64,000 nt of DNA from Bradyrhizobium stylosanthis. GTDB lineage: Bacteria; Pseudomonadota; Alphaproteobacteria; Rhizobiales; Xanthobacteraceae. The DNA is taken from assembly GCF_001641335.1 (NCBI RefSeq), contig NZ_LVEM01000001.1, positions 1,090,580 to 1,154,579 on the forward strand, read 5' to 3'. This document shows, one piece after another, positions 59,145 to 64,000 of this stretch (position 1 is the stretch's first letter; every line of letters starts with the position of its first letter). The notes under the pieces are model-generated. The model had not been told where the DNA came from and made no database searches. It saw only the letters and a list, made by a program, of their open reading frames with translations. Position numbers and translations under genes: made by a program.

Positions 59145-60866
59145 ATGGGCGCGAAGATTGACAAGCAGAGGCTGCCGAGCCGTCACGTGACGGAAGGCCC
59201 TGCGCGCGCGCCGCACCGGTCCTACTTCTACGCCATGGGTCTGACCACCGAGCAGATCCACCAGCCCTTTGTCGGCGTCGCCTCGTGCTGGAACGAGGCC
59301 GCGCCCTGCAACATCGCCCTGATGCGCCAGGCGCAGGCGGTGAAGAAGGGCGTCGCGTCCGCCGGCGGCACGCCGCGCGAATTCTGCACCATCACCGTCA
59401 CCGACGGCATCGCCATGGGCCATGACGGCATGCGCTCCTCGCTGCCGTCGCGCGAATGTATCGCCGACTCGGTCGAACTGACCGTCCGCGGCCATGCCTA
59501 CGACGCGCTTGTGGGTCTGGCCGGCTGCGACAAGTCGCTGCCGGGCATGATGATGGCGATGGTCCGCCTCAACGTGCCGTCGATCTTCATCTACGGCGGC
59601 TCGATCCTGCCCGGCAATTTCCGCGGCCAGCAGGTCACCGTGCAGGACATGTTCGAGGCCGTCGGCAAGCACTCGGTCGGCGCCATGTCGGACGAGGACC
59701 TCGACGAGATCGAGCGCGTGGCGTGCCCCTCGGCGGGCGCCTGCGGCGCGCAGTTCACCGCCAACACCATGGCGACCGTCTCGGAAGCCATCGGCCTTGC
59801 GCTGCCTTACTCGGCCGGTGCCCCGGCACCGTACGAGATCCGCGACGCGTTCTGCATGACCGCGGGCGAGAAGGTGATGGACCTGATCGCCCAGAACATC
59901 CGGCCGCGCGACATCGTCACCCGCAAGGCGCTGGAGAATGCCGCGGCCGTCGTCGCCGCGTCCGGCGGCTCGACCAATGCTGCACTGCACCTGCCGGCGA
60001 TCGCCCATGAGTGCGGCATCAAGTTCGACCTGTTCGACGTCGCCGAAATCTTCAAAAAGACACCTTATGTCGCGGATTTGAAGCCGGGCGGCCGTTATGT
60101 CGCCAAAGACATGTTTGAAGTAGGTGGCATACCGCTTCTGATGAAGACGCTGCTCGACAACGGATTTCTCCACGGCGACTGCATTACGGTCACCGGTCGA
60201 ACGATCGCCGAAAACCTCAAAAGCGTGAAATGGAATCCGCACCAGGACGTGGTGCACCCGGCAGATAAACCCATCACTGTCACCGGTGGTGTGGTCGGTC
60301 TGAAGGGCAATTTGGCGCCAGAAGGTGCGATCGTGAAAGTCGCGGGAATGTCCAACCTCAAGTTTACCGGTCCGGCCAGGTGCTTCGACCGTGAGGAGGA
60401 CGCGTTCCAGGCTGTCCAGAACCGCACCTATCGCGAAGGCGAAGTCATCGTGATCCGCTACGAGGGCCCCAAGGGCGGCCCCGGCATGCGGGAAATGCTC
60501 CAGACCACCGCGGCGCTGACCGGCCAGGGCATGGGCGGCAAGATCGCGCTCATCACCGACGGCCGCTTCTCCGGCGCGACCCGCGGCTTCTGCATCGGCC
60601 ATGTCGGGCCCGAGGCGGCGGTCGGCGGCCCGATCGGGCTGCTCGAGGACGGCGACATCATCGAGATCGACGCCGACGTCGGTACCCTTAACGTAAAATT
60701 GAGTGACGCTGAGCTGGCTCAGCGCAAGACCAAATGGGCCGCTCGCGCGACTAACCACACGTCGGGTGCGCTCTGGAAATATGCTCAGCAGGTTGGACCA
60801 GCGGTCGGGGGGGCAGTGACCCATCCGGGCGGCGCGCACGAGAAGCAGTGCTATGCGGACATCTAG
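59145..60866 (+). CDS. ilvD: Dihydroxy-acid dehydratase
   Basis: 573 residues, full length. It dehydrates 2,3-dihydroxy acids to 2-oxo acids in valine, isoleucine and pantothenate synthesis using an Fe-S cluster. The cluster Cys residues lie in [27 protein letters not shown] and the [15 protein letters not shown] region. The later [14 protein letters not shown] segment ([21 protein letters not shown]) is typical. Its 3' end overlaps the exoR-like gene by 14 bases in another frame. Confidence 0.97.
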   Translation: MGAKIDKQRLPSRHVTEGPARAPHRSYFYAMGLTTEQIHQPFVGVASCWNEAAPCNIALMRQAQAVKKGVASAGGTPREFCTITVTDGIAMGHDGMRSSLPSRECIADSVELTVRGHAYDALVGLAGCDKSLPGMMMAMVRLNVPSIFIYGGSILPGNFRGQQVTVQDMFEAVGKHSVGAMSDEDLDEIERVACPSAGACGAQFTANTMATVSEAIGLALPYSAGAPAPYEIRDAFCMTAGEKVMDLIAQNIRPRDIVTRKALENAAAVVAASGGSTNAALHLPAIAHECGIKFDLFDVAEIFKKTPYVADLKPGGRYVAKDMFEVGGIPLLMKTLLDNGFLHGDCITVTGRTIAENLKSVKWNPHQDVVHPADKPITVTGGVVGLKGNLAPEGAIVKVAGMSNLKFTGPARCFDREEDAFQAVQNRTYREGEVIVIRYEGPKGGPGMREMLQTTAALTGQGMGGKIALITDGRFSGATRGFCIGHVGPEAAVGGPIGLLEDGDIIEIDADVGTLNVKLSDAELAQRKTKWAARATNHTSGALWKYAQQVGPAVGGAVTHPGGAHEKQCYADI

Positions 60867-61677
60867 GCGTGCCATTGTTGCGTTTGTGTTGGGGGCCAGT
60901 GCGCTGGCCGCGCCCGCGTTCGCCTTCGACGGCGCGCCGGTCAACAAGGACGCGGCTCTCCCTGTCGTGACGACCTTGCCGGGCGCCGCACCGACCGTGC
61001 GCAGCCGGACCGCGCCGGTCACCGCGCCCCAGGAAACCTCGCTCAGCGCCCTGCAATATGCCGCCGAGGGCGGTCATCCCATCGCGCAGTGGAAGCTCGG
61101 CCGCATGTATGCCAATGGCGACGGCGTCGCCCAGGACGATCTGCGTGCCTTCGAATATTTCAGCCGGATCGCCAACGCCCATGCCGAGGACAGCCCGTCG
61201 GCGCCGCAGGCGCAGGTCGTGGCCAACGCCTTCGTCGCGCTCGGCCGCTACTATCTCGCCGGCATCCCGAACTCGAAGATCAAGGCCGACCCGGACCGGG
61301 CGCGGGAGATGTTCTCCTACGCGGCCTCCTATTTCGGCAATGCGGACGCCCAGTACGATCTCGCCCGCCTGTATCTGAAGACGCCGGACGCCTCGCGCGA
61401 GGACTTCCGCTACGGCGCCCGCTGGCTCGGGCTTGCCGCCCAGAAGGGTCAGCACGAGGCGCAGGCCCTGCTTGGCCAGATGCTGTTCAACGGCGACCGC
61501 CTGCCGCGGCAGGCCGCGCGCGGCCTGATGTGGCTGACCCTGGCGCGCGACAGCGCCGGCGCCGAGGAGACCTGGATCAAGGAAAGCTACAACCGCGCCT
61601 TCGCCAAGGCGTCCGACGACGACCGCGCCATGTGCCTGCAAATGCTGGAACAGTGGGTGCAGGGGCGCCGGGAGTAA
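60853..61677 (+). CDS. exoR: Sel1-repeat periplasmic regulator, ExoR-like
   Basis: 274 residues, signal peptide to about residue 24 (APAFAFDG). Then come several Sel1/TPR-like repeats, such as [30 protein letters not shown] and [19 protein letters not shown]. Sinorhizobium ExoR (about 268 residues) has the same layout and length; it binds the ExoS sensor in the periplasm to control exopolysaccharide and motility. Its exact role in Bradyrhizobium is inferred. It starts inside ilvD (14-base overlap), so translational coupling with branched-chain amino acid synthesis is possible. Confidence 0.85.
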   Translation: MRTSRRAIVAFVLGASALAAPAFAFDGAPVNKDAALPVVTTLPGAAPTVRSRTAPVTAPQETSLSALQYAAEGGHPIAQWKLGRMYANGDGVAQDDLRAFEYFSRIANAHAEDSPSAPQAQVVANAFVALGRYYLAGIPNSKIKADPDRAREMFSYAASYFGNADAQYDLARLYLKTPDASREDFRYGARWLGLAAQKGQHEAQALLGQMLFNGDRLPRQAARGLMWLTLARDSAGAEETWIKESYNRAFAKASDDDRAMCLQMLEQWVQGRRE

Positions 61678-61686
61678 GCTCGGTCC

Positions 61687-61777
61687 CGTAGGGCGGGCAA
61701 AGCGAAGCGTGCCCACCACCTGTTTCCATCATGAAGAGATCGTGGGCACTGCGCTTTGCGCCTTTGCCCACCCTACG
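61687..61777. repeat. Inverted repeat, copy 2 (CGTAGGGCGGGCAAAGCG type)
   Basis: The left arm from 61687 (CGTAGGGCGGGCAAAGCG..GTGCCCAC) and the right arm ending at 61777 (GTGGGCA..GCGCTTTGCGCCTTTGCCCACCCTACG) match copy 1 at 58626 in both arms with few changes. It starts 10 bases after the exoR-like stop and could act as its 3' stem. Confidence 0.88.
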
Positions 61778-61803
61778 GCAGTTGCGATTGCCGCTGGCTA
61801 AGC

Positions 61804-62601
61804 CTACGCCGCCTCCAGATCCAGATCCGCCCACACCGGCACGTGGTCCGACGGCTTCTCCCAGCCGCGCACATAGCTGTCGATGCCGACATTGGCGAGC
61901 TTGTCGCTGGCCTGCGGCGACATCAGCAGGTGGTCGATGCGCAGTCCCTGGTTCTTCTGCCAGGCGCCGGCCTGGTAGTCCCAGAAGGTGTAGAGACCCG
62001 GCTCGTCGGTCACCGCCCGCAGGGCATCGGTCAGGCCGAGGCCGAGCAGGGCCTGAAAACTCTCCCGCGTCTCCGGCTTGAACAGGGCGTCCTCTGTCCA
62101 GGCGGCCGGATTGTGCACGTCGCGGGCATGCGGGATGACGTTGAAGTCGCCTGCGAGGATCAGCGGCTCCTCGGTCTTAAGGCGCTCCTTCGAATACTCA
62201 AGAAGCCGCGACATCCATTTGAGCTTGTAGGGATATTTCTCGGTCCCGACCGGATTGCCGTTGGGCAGATAGAGGCAGGCGATGCGCATCACGCCCGTCT
62301 TGAGCGTCACCACGCCCTCGAGGAAGCGGGCATGGGTATCCTCGTCGTCGCCGGCGAGCCCAGACTTGGTTTCGTCAAAGCGGAGCTTCGAGAGCAGGGC
62401 GACGCCGTTGAACGTCTTCTGCCCGTGCGTGACGACGTTGTAGCCGAGCGCCTCGATCTCCAGCCGCGGGAAGGCATCGTCGACGCATTTGATCTCCTGC
62501 AGGCAGACGATGTCCGGCTGGCATTCCTTCAGCCAGGTCAGCAGCAGGTCGATCCGCTGCCGGACCGAGTTCACGTTCCAGGTGGCAACTCTGATGGGCA
62601 T
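61804..62601 (-). CDS. xthA: Exodeoxyribonuclease III
   Basis: 265 residues from the ATG at 62601; the frame continues upstream to 62646 but MPIRVATWNVNSV is the family start. It repairs abasic sites (AP endonuclease) and removes 3' blocking groups. The metal Glu is in CLQEIKCVDDAFP; GDFNVIPHARDVHNP and the catalytic Asp-His in PSDHVPVWADL are also present. It is convergent with the exoR-like gene. Confidence 0.96.
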   Translation of the reverse strand: MPIRVATWNVNSVRQRIDLLLTWLKECQPDIVCLQEIKCVDDAFPRLEIEALGYNVVTHGQKTFNGVALLSKLRFDETKSGLAGDDEDTHARFLEGVVTLKTGVMRIACLYLPNGNPVGTEKYPYKLKWMSRLLEYSKERLKTEEPLILAGDFNVIPHARDVHNPAAWTEDALFKPETRESFQALLGLGLTDALRAVTDEPGLYTFWDYQAGAWQKNQGLRIDHLLMSPQASDKLANVGIDSYVRGWEKPSDHVPVWADLDLEAA

Positions 62602-62736
62602 GTCGGCAAGGCTCCGGGCAGGGGCCTTGGTTAGAACAAAATGCAAACGCGCCCGTCAAGGACGCCGCAAAATCTCCCACAAAATTAACCCGGCTTAAGC
62701 CGGCTGCAGGCCATTGATGGGAAAAAGGTTCCGCGG

Positions 62737-64000
<1,264 letters not shown>

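Noticed and set aside
59055..61022. 655-residue minus-strand frame opposite ilvD
   Set aside because: Antisense artefact; ilvD is complete with its Fe-S motifs.

Overview
The window is high-GC alphaproteobacterial chromosome and most resembles Bradyrhizobium (Nitrobacteraceae). The evidence is gene content and style: trpD-trpC-moaC, tpiA-secG-pyrG, kdsA, and eno followed by a pdhA-pdhB-pdhC-lpd cluster. There are also FixL/FixJ-like two-component proteins and an ExoR-like Sel1 protein beside ilvD. The intergenic inverted repeats are of types I recognise from Bradyrhizobium and Rhodopseudomonas genomes. I see no rRNA, tRNA, CRISPR array, insertion sequence, phage or transfer gene. This is core chromosome with small accessory patches. 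Assignments rest on reading the translated sequences; no database search was run.

Layout. 1-1707: the 3' end of a redox operon (C-terminal [2Fe-2S] domain, b-type cytochrome with two histidine pairs, seven-heme c-type cytochrome). 1946-3315: a His/Asp/Cys-rich exported protein and an ECF-like sigma factor with a Cys-rich tail. 3312-6510: a sensor GGDEF-EAL protein and a lone Flp pilin. 6611-10904 (minus): ppiD-trpD-trpC-moaC. 11119-14199: tpiA, secG, pyrG. 14204-17043 (minus): a methyltransferase and a histidine kinase/response regulator pair. 17232-24008: a NIPSNAP protein, kdsA, an MFS transporter, a chemoreceptor, and a glutaminase fused to STAS and cyclic-nucleotide-binding domains. 24117-26221 (minus): a glutathione transferase, an orphan ModA-like binding protein and queF.

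26348-35857 holds eno, a quinone-oxidoreductase-like protein, a Tat-exported metallo-beta-lactamase-fold protein behind a structured leader, an FMN reductase, a FtsB/DivIC-like protein, a GAF-Fis regulator beside an aldehyde dehydrogenase, and an exported glycerophosphodiesterase. 36113-42405 is a seven-gene pyruvate dehydrogenase cluster; a DUF5076 protein, a nucleoside deaminase and a small membrane protein sit between the enzyme subunits. 42475-45520 holds threonine synthase, a tripartite-tricarboxylate binding protein and small proteins.

45561-50761 is the most accessory-looking stretch. A multi-PAS kinase, a FixJ-like regulator and a lone receiver lie on the minus strand. Divergent from them is a compact set of four small genes: three Cys-rich mini-proteins (two clearly tandem paralogues) and one exported Cys-rich protein. 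This is my best candidate for an undescribed system.

50846-64000 holds a lytic transglycosylase, a HAMP-linked class III nucleotide cyclase, a run of small lineage-type proteins (55230-58463) with a 34-bp triplicated hairpin repeat, ilvD overlapping an exoR-like gene and flanked by two copies of one inverted repeat, xthA, and the start of a histidine kinase cut by the window end.
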